Source: Dallia pectoralis
Taxonomy: Eukaryota > Chordata > Actinopteri > Esociformes > Umbridae
Assembly (NCBI GenBank): GCA_029465975.1
Contig: CM055728.1
Location: 16,230,205 to 16,294,204, forward strand
Reading direction: 5' to 3'
DNA length: 64,000 nucleotides
The translations under genes and the position numbers were made by a program. Below, piece by piece: positions 46,525 through 57,850 of this stretch (position 1 is its first letter; every line of letters starts with the position of its first letter). The notes under the pieces were generated by a model. That model had not been told where the DNA came from and made no database searches. It saw only the letters and a list, made by a program, of their open reading frames with translations.

Positions 46525-47640
46525 TATTGTCTTTGGGCAGTACAGGTACAGTACAACGAAATGCAGTTTGCATCCAATCAGAAGTGCAATAGAGCAGTGC
46601 AAAAACATATGGAGTACATTGGGAGGATGTGTAAATGACATGGATAGGTAAATTGGCAGTGGAGAACATCTGTGCATGTGGTAAACGCATAGTACTAACT
46701 ATAAGACATTGTGCAAAAGGCAAATATAATAAATAGGCTAGCAGTGTGTAGGGCAAGAAGAAGCAATGAGGAGTACATACAGAATGTATTGTGCAAATGC
46801 CATATCAAGAAAATAAGTTAACAGTGTGTAGGCAAAATGTAGCAATGTGGGTACAACGACTTTGTGCAAATGGCAGATACAATAAACTAACTTTTGAGTC
46901 ATCTGCGAACTTGACAATGGTATTGGAGCTGGGTACAGATACGCAGTCATGGGTGAAGAGAGAGTACAAGAGTGGGCTGAGCACACATCCCTGTGGGACA
47001 CCAGTGTTCAGGGTCTGGGTGGAGGAGGTGAGGTTGTCCAACCTGACAGACTGAGGTCTGTTGGTTAGGAAGTCTAGAGTCCAGTTGCAGAGAGAGGGGC
47101 TGATTCCAAGTCTTCCAAGGTAACCAGCCTAGAGGAATTGACTGTATTGCTGAGCTAAAGTTTATGAACAACATCCTCAAATAGGTGTTAGTTTTGTCCA
47201 GGTGGGTCATAGACATTAGTGGAGATGGCGTCCTCAGTAGACCTGTTAGGGCGATAGGCAAACTGATCTGGGTTCAGAGTTGGAGGGAGGTAGGACTTAC
47301 ACTGAGCCAATACGAGACTTTCAAAGCAGTTCATGATTGTGGGGTGGGCACAACAGGTTGAAAGTCTTTCAGGCATGACTCAGTCGACTGCTTCCACACT
47401 GGCACAATGGTTGTGGTCTTAAAGCATGTGGGGACAACTACTAGGGACAATGACAGGTTAAACATGTCTGTGAAGACCTCAGCCAGCTGCCCAGCACATG
47501 CTCTGAGCACACACCTGGAGACATCAGGCCTTTCTTCCGTCTCTTCTACAATGTCTGTTTTGTCTTTGTCATCAGCTTGGAAGCTGCATGCATGCTGTAC
47601 TTTTCCCATCCTGTCAGCAGACTCTGTTACATAAGACGGA
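46525..47640 (-). pseudogene. L2-like LINE reverse transcriptase fragment
   Basis: Minus strand, in order: RCVLRACAGQLAEVFTDMFN (about 47525), LSLVVVPTCFKTTTIVPVWK, LVLAQCKSYLPPTLNPDQFA with YRPNRSTEDAIST (about 47310-47220), LDKTNTYLRMLFINFSSAIQ, and TGVPQGCVLSPLLYSLFTHD followed by VKFADDSKV (about 47000-46900). These are reverse transcriptase blocks of an L2/CR1-type non-LTR retrotransposon; FADD is the catalytic YxDD-equivalent motif, and the aspartate pair is intact. Frameshifts separate the blocks. The 5' end is truncated at about 47640 and the sequence after FADD passes into 3' tail-like repeats. Confidence 0.9.
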
Positions 47641-48409
47641 CAATTGTAATAAACATCCTGTATGAATGCCCTGTGATGTACCTAGTAGGAATACTTGTTA
47701 AGCTTTCTTTCCTGGCTGCTCCTTCATGACCAGGGATATTGGTAGGCTGTGCCAAAAAAGGCTTCTGTATTCTGTGCCTGGAAACATCATAAGAGAGATG
47801 TGGTTCCTATTTTCAGTCACTCTGTATCTGAGTTCATTGTTGTAATTGAGTGCATATGTTTGGAGGTGCTTGGGTGCCTGCCTAGCTTTGGGTTATTTAA
47901 CGTAGTTGTATGGAATCATGTTCTTTTGTTTTCCTCATCAAGGATTGGCCCACAGGGTTTAAGGTTGCTAAGTGATGGCCAATAACAGGAGAGCCATAAT
48001 AGACACCAGTGTTGAATCTTATTTCCCTCTGGATAACTGATTTGTGTACGATTGATGGAAGAGTCGTTGATTGGGATTGTTGTTACTGTCTTTGTTTTCA
48101 TATTAGCTATATGTTTAGAATGGTTAGTATTTGGTTAGGCATAGGTACAGGCTAAGTCTTTTGTTTATGTTTTGTTTCTGGTAAGGCTTCCATACAGTGG
48201 AGTCCTGTTTAATTTGTCATGCTACTCACCTGCCTGTGTGTTGTCAGTTATTCGAGGCAACAGTTGTTTTAAGCATGTTATGTCAACCCCTTTTGTGTAG
48301 AGGTCACAGCAGTGTTATGAGTAATGACATAGTGTGACAACCAGCTGGGCTTCTCTCTATGTCTCTCTGGCAGCTGTGTAGTGATTTAGCATAGCTGCTC
48401 AACATTGCA
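47641..48409. other. Unclassified spacer
   Basis: No gene, exon or repeat structure that I recognise. Confidence 0.4.
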
Positions 48410-49390
48410 GGGTGGGGACAAACAGTGCATTACTGCTCAACACTGCAGTGTGTGGACAAACAGTGCATTACTGCTCAACACTGCAGGTTGTGGACAAACA
48501 GTGCATTACTGCTCAACACTGCAGTGTGTGGACAAACAGTGCATTACTGCTCAACACTGCAGTGTGGGGACAAACGGTGCATTACTGCTCAACACTGCAG
48601 TGTGTGGACAAACGGTGCATTACTGCTCAACACTGCAGGTTGTGGACAAACAGTGCATTACTGCTCAACACTGCAGGTTGTGGACAAACAGTGCATTACT
48701 GCTCAACACTGCAGTGTGGGGACAAACGGTGCATTACTGCTCAACACTGCAGGGTGGGGACAAATAGTGCATTACTGCTCAACACTGCAGTGTGGGGACA
48801 AACGGTGCATTACTGCTCAACACTGCAGTGTGGGGACAAACAGTGCATTACTGCTCCACACTGCAGTGTGGGGACAAACGGTGCATTACTGCTCAACACT
48901 GCAGTGTGGGGACAAACAGTGCATTACTGCTCAACACTGCAGGTTGTGGACAAACAGTGCATTACTGCTCAACACTGCAGTGTGGGGACAAACGGTGCAT
49001 TACTGCTCAACACTGCAGGGTGGGGACAAATAGTGCATTACTGCTCAACACTGCAGTGTGTGGACAAACAGTGCATTACTGCTCAACACTGCAGTGTGGG
49101 GACAAACAGTGCATTCCTGCTCAACACTGCAGTGTGGGGACAAACAGTGCATTACTGCTCAACACTGCAGTGTGGGGACAAACAGTGCATTACTGCTCAA
49201 CACTGCAGGTTGTGGACAAACAGTGCATTACTGCTCAACACTGCAGTGTGGGGACAAACGGTGCATTACTGCTCAACACTGCAGTGTGGGGACAAACAAT
49301 GCATTACTGCTCAACACTGCAGTGTGGGGACAAACAGTGCATTACTGCTCAACACTGCAGGGTGGGGACAAACAGTGCATTACTGCTCTG
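48410..49390. repeat. 38-bp minisatellite, ~26 copies, with 12-bp palindrome
   Basis: Units contain CATTACTGCTCAACACTGCA and GTGTGGGGACAAACAGTG. In most copies ACACTGCAGTGT forms a perfect 12-bp palindrome. Since 38 leaves a remainder of two on division by three, three successive units return to frame, and all forward frames are open. Frames of 348, 202 and 199 aa are therefore artefacts. Confidence 0.97.
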
Positions 49391-49925
49391 AAGGACAGAG
49401 GGAACTGCCACAACATAAACTACAGAACTACAGTGTGAACAGTGTAGCGTTGTCTTAGAAAGTCTGAGGGGCTTTCTCTGCTCACAGTGGAGTCTTTTAA
49501 TTTAAGGCCGATCGACGTAGTCAGAGAAATGAAGATAGAAATGAAAATAAATGAATAGGAATGTATGTTCTCACAGGGAGGACCGGAGAACACCTCTGTA
49601 GCTCTGTAGACCCACAGACAGAATTATGTGTGGTGAGTTTCTAGAGAAGCCTAGGGACCCGTATGGGCAGGACATATGGTCGGGTGTAGAGTAAGTCCTG
49701 TTGTATTATTCATGTGAGGAATACATTCGTTCTCTCCAAGTAATCATCATTCTCTGTCTTCCTACCGGCTCCTGATCACTGGGCAATAAAAAAACATGAG
49801 CGGGAGCATCCTGTTTTTAAGGTAGTGGTCTGCAGAAACAAACACAGTGTTTATCAGTCATCTGCATAGTGAAAAGTGTGAACGATGCAACAATATCTAT
49901 AGAGCTAAATGGTAAAGTCAGCAGA
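49391..49925. other. Sequence upstream of snph
   Basis: No exon is recognised. It may be intron or upstream sequence of snph. Confidence 0.4.
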
Positions 49926-49944
49926 ATGTGTGTGTTTGTTTGTT

Positions 49945-49986
<42 letters not shown>

Positions 49987-50055
49987 TGTGTGTCTGTGTC
50001 TGTGTCTGTGTCTGTGTCTGTGTCTGTGTCTGTGTCTGTGTCTGTGTCTGTGTCT

Positions 50056-50086
<31 letters not shown>
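49926..50086. repeat. (TG)n and (TGTGTC)n microsatellite
   Basis: TG dinucleotides flank about 14 copies of TGTGTC/TGTCTG hexamers. It ends about 100 bp before an snph acceptor site. Confidence 0.97.
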
Positions 50087-50191
50087 ATCGCTTGTTCAGT
50101 TGATTCAAGTCAATGTGTCATACGGTGCTGACGTCACAGTGCCTGTGTGTGTTTCTCTTTAGAACTCAGCATGTGTCTGTTGTCCTCTCAG

Positions 50192-50334
50192 GCAGGTCGT
50201 CCCTGCAGAACCAATCTGCAGAGTGAGAGAGTGACCCAGAGGAACACCAGAACCAACGACGGCAACAGAGGCTGTTCTGGCTCCATGTCTGCCCCTGTTC
50301 CTTCCACACGGAGGTCTGCCTCGGGCTCACGCAG
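50192..50334 (+). CDS. snph: Syntaphilin, first recognised coding exon
   Basis: The exon follows TGTCCTCTCAG and ends at a GTACAG donor with two bases of a split codon. From the ATG at 50285 it reads MSAPVPSTRRSASGSRR, which corresponds to the start of mammalian syntaphilin (MAMSLPGSRRTSAGSRRR in the short form). The frame stays open upstream to the acceptor (31 codons, AGRPCRTN...), so a longer N-terminus or a 5' UTR is possible; I chose ATG 50285 because similarity begins there. The run of CACACTCTGAAA repeats after the donor is intronic. Confidence 0.8.
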
Positions 50335-51305
50335 GTACAGCGCTACACACACACACACACACACTCTGAAACACACTCTGAAACACACTCTGAAACAGAC
50401 TCTGAAACACTTCCTATCTGAGTTTGTCCTCGTTTGTCTAAATCCTCCTCTGGCGTTCTTCTTTCACACTCTCATCTGGTATAGTTTAAGACGCGTCTAA
50501 ATCCCTGGTACTCCATTATACTAAACACTCTAAACACGACACCTTTTCTATTTTAGTCGAAAATATTTTTCTCGTTAAAAGTTTTCTCCCTCTAATGAGA
50601 CTGTCTTATTTGGTCATTCAAACTTCTATTAGTGAGTCCCACCCAGGAACCATGATGTGATTTGTCCTTGAGCGTTTAATGTTGTGTGGACAAGTAGTAA
50701 TCTGCTACAGATTATCATCTTGTAATCTTATAATAACTAATAATAACATATTATAACCTTATAACCTTATAATCTATGGAGCTGAGCTACATAATCCGTA
50801 ATCGGCCAATCCACCCACTTTGTCCCGTTACACTTTTCACTCAATCCCCTCTCTCTGCATTCATGATTGTGACAGTACTTTGTTCAAAGCTTGGCCTTTC
50901 CCAAAATAGTTGAAAAATAATTGATTTGACCAGCTAGGTGCTGTATTAGCTAATGTGATGCTGTGTGTGTTGAGATCTCAGGGTCAGGATTTATATAACA
51001 AAATGAAACAACACTGTCATTGTCTTATGATTGATACGGTATTTTACTACAATCACTAACGATTGTCCATTCAGCAGAGCAATTGTAGCAACAGATCTAT
51101 TACGCATGAGAAACTGGAAAAAAGATGGCAGCCAGCTCTGGTCCTTCTCATCTCTCTCCTTAGATTCAACCCTCTGAAGGCTCTGAAGCCTCTGCAGCCC
51201 AAACGGCGCCTACAGCAAATGCTGTCGTCAGCAACCGCCTCGCCTATTCCAATAGCCGCGCTCCCTGCGTGAGACACACTTCAGTTGTGAAAATCCTGCC
51301 ATGTG
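50335..51305 (+). other. snph first intron, proximal part
   Basis: The first 4.94 kb intron of the model spans 50335-55275. This part has a short ACACACTCTGAA tandem repeat at 50340-50410 and otherwise nothing recognised. Confidence 0.7.
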
Positions 51306-51310
51306 TTACT

Positions 51311-51950
51311 GTCCCAGATAGCATGCTCTGTAGCTGTAGCACCACAGGCATGCTCTGTAGCAGTAGCACCACAGGCATGCTCTGTAGCTGTAGCATCACA
51401 GGCATGCTCTGTAGCTGTAGCACCACAGACATGCTCTGTAACTGTAGAACCACAGGCATGCTCTGTAGCTGTAGCACCACAGGCATGCTCTGTAGCTGTA
51501 GCACCACAGGCATGCTCTGTAGCTGTAGCACCACAGGCATGCTCTGTAGCTGTGGAACCACAACCATGCTCTGTAGCTGCAGCACCACAGGCATGCTCTG
51601 TAACTGTAGAACCACAGGCATGCTATGTAGCTGTAGCACCACAGGCATGCTCTGTAGCAGTAGCACCACAGGCATGCTCTGTAACTGTAGCACCACAGGC
51701 ATGCTCTGTAACTGTAGCACCACAGCCATGCTCTGTAGCTGGTGCACCACAGCCATGCTCTGTAGCTGTAGAACCACAGGCATGCTCTGTAGCTGTAGAA
51801 CCACAGCCATGCTCTGTAGCTGGTGCACCACAGCAATGCTCTGTAGCTGGTGCACCACAGCCATGCTCTGTAGCTGTAGAACCACAGCCATGCACTGTAG
51901 CTGTAGAACCACACGCTTGCTCTGTAGCTGTAGCACCACAGGCATGAAAT
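51311..51950. repeat. 27-bp minisatellite in snph intron, ~24 copies
   Basis: The unit contains GCATGCTCTGTAGCTGTAGC and ACCACAG. Variants (TAGAA, GGTGC, AACTG) are clustered. Because 27 is a multiple of three, up to five frames remain open on both strands, giving frames of 251, 229 and 214 aa that I reject as genes. Confidence 0.97.
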
Positions 51951-53254
51951 GTAGATGATTAGCAGAGAGCTTGACAAACAGGCACAGACAGAGATTCATT
52001 GATCTCAGATCACTGAGAAACCCTCATGTGCATCAAACAGAATTGGTGGAACATTGACATTGCCAATAGTATTGCAAAAATAACTTATTTAAGTGATGGA
52101 CAATAATGATTTGAATGCTGTGTACTTATGTGGCATAAACAATGTAATTTGATAAGTATGATGTATAAGTAATGTATGTTATATAATGCTTAGGGTCAAA
52201 GTAGGGCAGCATTAAAAACATTTATAGAGGAGCAACTTGCGTTGTGACCTATCTAATCTACAGATTTGGATTTGAAACGTATATGACTGGAAACACTTGC
52301 AATGGCTGCCAGATGTAATTATAATGGAAACTGCCACCTAGAGATTATATAGCGCAGCATTTACCATTTATATAGGTACAGTTTGAGGACAATTTTTATG
52401 TCCCCTTCTCAAATCAGAAAATAAGGAATCTAAATAAATGTACTGAAAAAATGAAGGAAACTCTTTGTATAATAAAATAAATTAACTTTAATTATGACTT
52501 AATCTTCTTAATCTGAAAGTGCTGGTCAGGAAATTATGACAATGTCTCAAACTTCAATCAATCTTCAAACACTATATGGTATTACTTTTATTCTAGTTAT
52601 GACATAAACAGAACTGTGCTCAAGATTCAAAGATTCAAAGTTTTATTGTCATGTGTACAGAGTGACTTGCATCAAACTGCACAATGAAATTCTTATGACA
52701 TGGCAAGCATCAACTACGTGGTTGGAAGAATAAAATAAAAACAGAATTTCAACAATATACAGAATATACATCGCTACGAAATATGCATAATGAGTGAGAA
52801 TATGGACATGGTGCAAACCGAAGCTACTAAAAATACTGTAATTAAAGTGATCTAGTAGGGTAGTAGGGTACCAGTAGTAGTAGCTCTAACATTATGTTAC
52901 TTTCAATTACTTCTAAATATAATAAAGTGCTTGGATAGTTTTTTAGTTTAATTTTGGAATGTATTTGGAAATACACAAAAATAGAATACAATAATGATTC
53001 TAGTTAACTAAGAAATATCCCAACACATGTAATTGAACCCAGCTCTGAAGAGCAATGTCTTTTTCTCACCACATTCTTCCCTTATATCTAGTGATATCTA
53101 TGCCAATAGGTTTTTGAAATTGAATTATGAAGTAATACATTTGTAATGGTCGAATTGATGTTTCATGTTATGGAAATTGTACAGTATTGAAATTGTATGG
53201 CTCATAAATCACTGCATAATCATACTTCCAAGTTTTATAGAAGTATTCCACAGC
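51951..53254 (+). other. snph intron, middle part
   Basis: AT-rich sequence. About 52618-52700 (CAAAGATTCAAAGTTTTATT, GTCATGTGTACAGAGTGACT, AATGAAATTCTTATGACAT) resembles the 3' tail of a LINE. No exon is recognised. Confidence 0.5.
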
Positions 53255-53640
53255 TTATACCACACACACCATCTGACTGCCCCATACCACACTCACTGTC
53301 TGACTGCCCCATACCACACTCACTGTCTGACTGCCACACACCACACTCACTGTCTGACTGCCCCATACCACACTCACTGTCTGACTGCCACACACCACAC
53401 TCACTGTCTGACTGCCCCATACCACACTCACTGTCTGACTGCCACACACCACACTCACTGTCTGACTGCCACATACCACACTCACTGTCTGACTGCCACA
53501 CACCACACTCACTGTCTGACTGCCCCATACACACTCACCATCTGACTGCCACATACCACACTCACTGTCTGACTGCCCCATACACACTCACTGTCTGACT
53601 GCCCCATACACACTCACTGTCTGACTGCCCCAGGCCACAT
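53255..53640. repeat. 27-bp minisatellite in snph intron, ~14 copies
   Basis: Units contain CACTCACTGTCTGACTGCC and CATACCA; subtypes CCCCATACCA and CACACACCA alternate almost strictly in the first half. The last units lose two bases. Open frames of 126, 133, 99 and 110 aa arise from the repeat. Confidence 0.97.
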
Positions 53641-55275
53641 ACACACAAAAACACGTAATGGAGTCGACTCAATGTGCCAAAGCTTTTTTATGGAACCTAT
53701 TTTACATTTTCATTTCCAGGCTTGCTTCGGCTGCTCCCCTCAGCTTGACCCTTTTATATTTGTATGCTGTTAGTGTCATAACCCCTCAGAGCCATAATCC
53801 TTTCTAAAATCCAAACGCTATGTATGTGTTTCTTTCTGTTTGGCACCACTTTCCTCCTTCCTCTGGTCCGTATGCCAGTGATTGGGCAGCTCTCTGTTCT
53901 GGCAGTTACCCATCACTGGGCCACCTCACAGACTCTCTCACTAATGGGATTATGATAACTATTTGGGTTCTTGCTTTGATGGTGAATATGTTTTTATGTG
54001 GGCTCTGGAGAGAACATATAGAGAGATATGTTCAGAGTCCACGGCACGACACGTACGATAAGACGCGTACAGAAAGACACATGCGAGTGTGAGGCCCAAA
54101 CGTGTTTGATCCTCATGTCAGCACCTTAGTCATGGTTTAATCGTGGTCTTAGTTAAGGAAATTCGTGTTAAGATCAAGTAATCTTTAGATTTCCTGTTAT
54201 GTCTGACTATCTTAGTGGCAGGTTATATCTTGTTAGAAGTTTCTGTCTTTGATCTTCTCATGAAAGCCACAGCTGCGGTGTCTGCACACATCTGTGCATA
54301 GCTATCTCACAAGGCCAAATTATTTCTATATAATGAGACAGTTTTAAAGGAACATTACTGTGTTAATTCACTTTATTTAGCATTTATTTCATGTTGGTTA
54401 TCCAGCATTTCTGCAATATACATCCCAGTCGCCCATGATGACCAGGGTTGATGTGTTCTGGCCAAACGTAATGTTATTCACAAGGTTCATAGACACCACT
54501 GTCACTCCTCACTGTAATGGCCTGTTTCTGGTTAGGTTTGACTATTGCAGGTTCATTGAGCTAGACTACACTCCAATGGAGACAGGCTGTATGGTTTCAA
54601 TGCGGCCAACGGATCGAGGATCTCTAACCACCAAGTCTCCGGAGCGGCACTGTCGGTTAGCAGAACACTGCCTGGACCCACGTTGTTTATGTTCTCCATG
54701 ACTTCCTGTTCTGGGCATGTATGCCAAGATGCATAGACATTAAATATGCATTTCATTACATCGATTGGACTTGAACTTTTTATAATTTAGCATCTCTGTA
54801 TGTCTGATGTTGGATAGTTGTGGCGCAAAGTCAATTGGCATGTAGATTAAATCCATGTACTTGCTAAACCACAAGGAGGCTGCTGTTGGCTGCAATGACC
54901 TTTCACCTTTCACCTATATTATTTTGACATTCTCATTCACTGAAAGGCTTCGCTGCTGCTGTAACTAAAACCATTTGACTTTATTTTGGCTTTTGGATTT
55001 CTTGGCAGCTCCCATTCACTCACACCGCATGATGTCATTGGGCCGTCAAGTATCGGATCTATTACAGAGATATTTCCTCCACCGTCCTTCGAATATACTG
55101 CTTTGTATGTCTTAAAAAGTTTGGTTTCTGTTTGTTGTTTTGGTTAAGTGTGAGCATGTTAGTGGGCGAGTTTTAGGCCTGATTACATTTGTGAAGAGTA
55201 CAGTTAAATTCATATTGTTCTGGTGTTTGATCCTGTCTGTATTGCAACATGTGACCATGTCCATCTCTGGTCCAG
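53641..55275 (+). other. snph intron, distal part
   Basis: Non-repetitive. Open frames at 53820-54092 and 54435-54701 look random. The stretch ends with the acceptor TCTGGTCCAG. Confidence 0.6.
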
Positions 55276-55386
55276 ACGGACGGCTGCCCCCGTCAGCAAC
55301 AGAGATCCCTATGGCAACGCCTCTCTCAGCAGCAGCAGCACCAACTCTGGCTCCTGTAAAGGCAGTGACTGCAGCCCTGTCAAGGG
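55276..55386 (+). CDS. snph: Syntaphilin, serine-rich exon
   Basis: A 111-nt exon, flanked by phase-2 introns, encodes RTAAPVSNRDPYGNASLSSS then STNSGSCKGSDCSPVKG. The SLSSSSSTNSGSCKGSD.SP stretch is shared by syntaphilin and its paralogue syntabulin; the preceding PVS.RD.YG matches syntaphilin. The exon length is a multiple of three. It falls in the N-terminal, low-complexity region before the coiled coil. Confidence 0.92.
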
Positions 55387-55593
55387 GTAAGAATCAAAAC
55401 AGCTACCCGGCACAAATAAAAGTCCACACTTCTTATATGTCTGTATGCAATGAATAAGGATGTTTCATTTTGTCTAATAAGGACATGCAAATAAAAAGCC
55501 CTGTACGTTAATAATGTATATATGTACTAGTAATGTTTTCTAATGAACCTAGAAGGTAATGATGGGTAATGGGTTGTAATATCTCTGTCCAAG
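55387..55593 (+). other. snph second intron
   Basis: A 207-bp intron with a GTAAGA donor and a TCTGTCCAAG acceptor. It contains nothing unusual. Confidence 0.85.
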
Positions 55594-55746
55594 GCGTCAC
55601 ATGAAGGCATATACGTCCTGTACGGATAACCATGGCATCAGGCCACCTCCTCCAGAGCAGTATCTCACGCCCCTGCAGCAGAAGGAGGTGTGTATCAGAC
55701 ACCTGCGGGCCCGTCTAAAAGAGACCGTGGACAGGCTGCAGGACAG
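55594..55746 (+). CDS. snph: Syntaphilin, conserved exon before coiled coil
   Basis: A 153-nt exon reads RHMKAYTSCTDNHGIRPPPP, then EQYLTPLQQKEVCIRHLRAR and LKETVDRLQDR, almost residue for residue like mammalian syntaphilin (NHGIKPPTPEQYLTPLQQKE). It covers residues about 54-105 of the model. The C-terminal part begins the helical segment that continues in the next exon. The donor is GTGAGA. Confidence 0.95.
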
Positions 55747-56241
55747 GTGAGACGCCACAGAGAAACACACAGCGTCTCCAAACCATTACACCATCACATT
55801 TAGTTATTCACCGCGGTCTCATTAGGACAACTGTGAACACAGTTATGTAAATGCAATTTCTTTGGAGCATTTCTGCTTTGGAGATATTCTCTTTGAACGT
55901 GTCATTTGTAGCCCCGGCGTTGTTGTACATTTGACCCAAGTGTTATCCTTTATGGATCAATGACTTCCATGACATGTTCATTTTGCAATTGTGGCGTCAC
56001 TGTTGTAAAAACATGTTATATATAATGTATATTAATTGGTAAATACACTGACTTATCTTAAAAGGGAAGCACAGAGATTTGTCTTAGATAAAACGCTTAA
56101 AGTAATTTCGTTAACTAGTGTTAAATCAGAAGGTGACATTAACTTGACATGCTGATGTTTTACAAAACACCTTATTTCTTGTTGAATTTCCTCTTTTATT
56201 TTTAACTGAACCTGCCTTGTGCACTTCATCGTTTTTGTCAG
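55747..56241 (+). other. snph third intron
   Basis: A 495-bp intron with a GTGAGA donor and GTTTTTGTCAG acceptor. No feature is recognised inside. Confidence 0.85.
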
Positions 56242-57850
56242 GGATTCGGAGATCGATGAGTTGAGGACCCAGCTCTCTCGTATGCAGGAGGACTGGGTTG
56301 AGGAGGAGTGTCATCGCGTGGAGGCCCAGCTGGCTCTGAAGGAGGCGCGCCGAGAGATCCAGCAACTCAAGGAGGCAGTGGACGTGGTGCGCTCCAACCT
56401 GAGCTCCTGCGACCCAGCCGACACCGGTGTCCAGAAATACTTCAAAGACATCAACGTTCAGAACCACAAGCTGGAGACCCTGCTGCTCAGCATGGAGCAG
56501 GAGGCAGCTGCTGCAGCGAGAGGAGCAGCAGGCGGGGCGGGGAGGCGCGGGACAGCCGGGTCATGGCCTGGGAGTAGTCCCCTAGCATTTGGTACTGGAG
56601 TCGGCGGATCCAAGAGTCTTTGTGGGTCCTGTGACGTCTCCCCGGCGCGCTCTCTGACCCGAAGCTCCACGTACACCAAGCTGAGCGACCACACCCTGGC
56701 GGATAAGAACGGGAACGGACTGTCGGGCGAGGAGACCCACGACAGTGGCTTCATGTGCTGCGGGGAGAGTCACAGTCACAGTGCAGCCAGCAATCATAGG
56801 GCCGACCTGCTGCTGGAGGCAGCCTTCCTGTCTGAGGAGACGGCGTCCCTGCTCAGCTCCTACTCCCACCTACCGCACTCCTCCACCTACGAGAAGCTGT
56901 GCGCCGGACAGGACCGCGTGGCGCCTCTACACTGTGGTGTGAGCAGCGCCAGTCACCCATGTCTGTCCCATCACCACCTGTACCTGCACCACCTCAGAGA
57001 GCAGGCCATCCAGACGGAGAGCTGCCCCATCCCGACGGGGACGGGCTACGCCTCGGATCTGGACACCATCGCGGAGCGTACCTTCCGCTCGCAGGCGTGC
57101 AGCCCGACTTCCACCTGGGTCTCGGACGAGGATGACGACCTGAACTTGGTTACCGCGACGTCAGTCACCACCACAACGCTCACGGCTAACACGACGGAGC
57201 TCATGCCTGGGCCCCCTCTGCCAAGTCCTCCCTCGTGCACGGTGGACATGCCCTCCCTGTCAGCAGAGGAGGATGGGGAGGTGGCGGGGGAGGTGGCGGT
57301 GGGGATGTTAAAGGTGAGCGAGCTGAAGGAGGTGAACACGCTGGCGGTGCTTGTGGAGCAAAACCATGAAGAGGTCGGGGAGTTTGATAGAGATAATCAG
57401 AGGAAGGAGGAGGAGATGGTGAGGAGCCAGCGAGAGATAGAGGAGGTCAGCTCAGTGGAGGATCGGCCTCACACCTCCCAGCCCAGGAGGAGCTCACAAC
57501 TGCAGGTGGCTGGCGTGACTGTAGTGGAGGTCGATGACGAGGATGATGATAAAGATCTGACTGAAGGTCAAGGAGCGCTGGAAGGAGCAGAGGAGTCAAC
57601 TGGACCTGCAGTGAAGAGCTACTGGAGTCGCCACTTCCTGGTTGACCTGCTGGCAGTGGCAGTGCCCATGGTGCCCACTGTAGCATGGCTGTGCCGGGGG
57701 CCACGGCGTGACGCGCTGCCTATTTACCACTTTGGCTCTCTGCTACGCGGCTGCTGCACGGTGGCTCTGTCCTCCCTGCGCAGGAGCGGGGGAGTCAGGC
57801 ATTACCCTGCGGGAACCGGGGGTGGAGCCATGGGAGGCACCGAGATCTGA
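56242..57850 (+). CDS. snph: Syntaphilin, large terminal coding exon
   Basis: Syntaphilin docks axonal mitochondria to microtubules and binds syntaxin-1, limiting SNARE assembly (family knowledge). This exon encodes residues about 105-640 of a 640-residue model, longer than mammals (about 500). A coiled coil comes first (DSEIDELRTQLSRMQEDWVE through ALKEARREIQQLKEAVD, about 106-155), then QKYFKDIN.QN.KLETLL, SPARSLTRSSTYTKLSD (about 238-254), Ser/His-rich and acidic spacers, and at the C-terminus KSYWSRHFLVDLLAVAVPMV PTVAWLCR (about 563-590) and LLRGCCTVALSSLRR, the hydrophobic membrane-anchor region. STYTKLSD and AWLCR favour syntaphilin over syntabulin. The stop is TGA at 57848-57850. Confidence 0.95.

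Noticed and set aside
48412..49458. 348-aa open frame and three other long overlapping frames
   Set aside because: Translation of a 38-bp tandem array; all forward frames are open and every protein is the same three motifs in rotation.
49869..50131. Cys/Val and Asp/Thr repeat proteins
   Set aside because: Products of a (TG)n/(TGTGTC)n microsatellite.
51244..51999. 251-, 229-, 214- and 193-aa frames on both strands
   Set aside because: The 27-bp repeat lacks stops in several frames; no splice or start context and no family similarity.
53165..53598. His/Thr-rich and Ser/Glu/Cys-rich frames
   Set aside because: Shadows of the intronic 27-bp array.
56308..57704. Several 65-98-aa frames on both strands within the large snph exon
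   Set aside because: Shadows of a GC-rich coding exon; only the 543-codon frame has family similarity.
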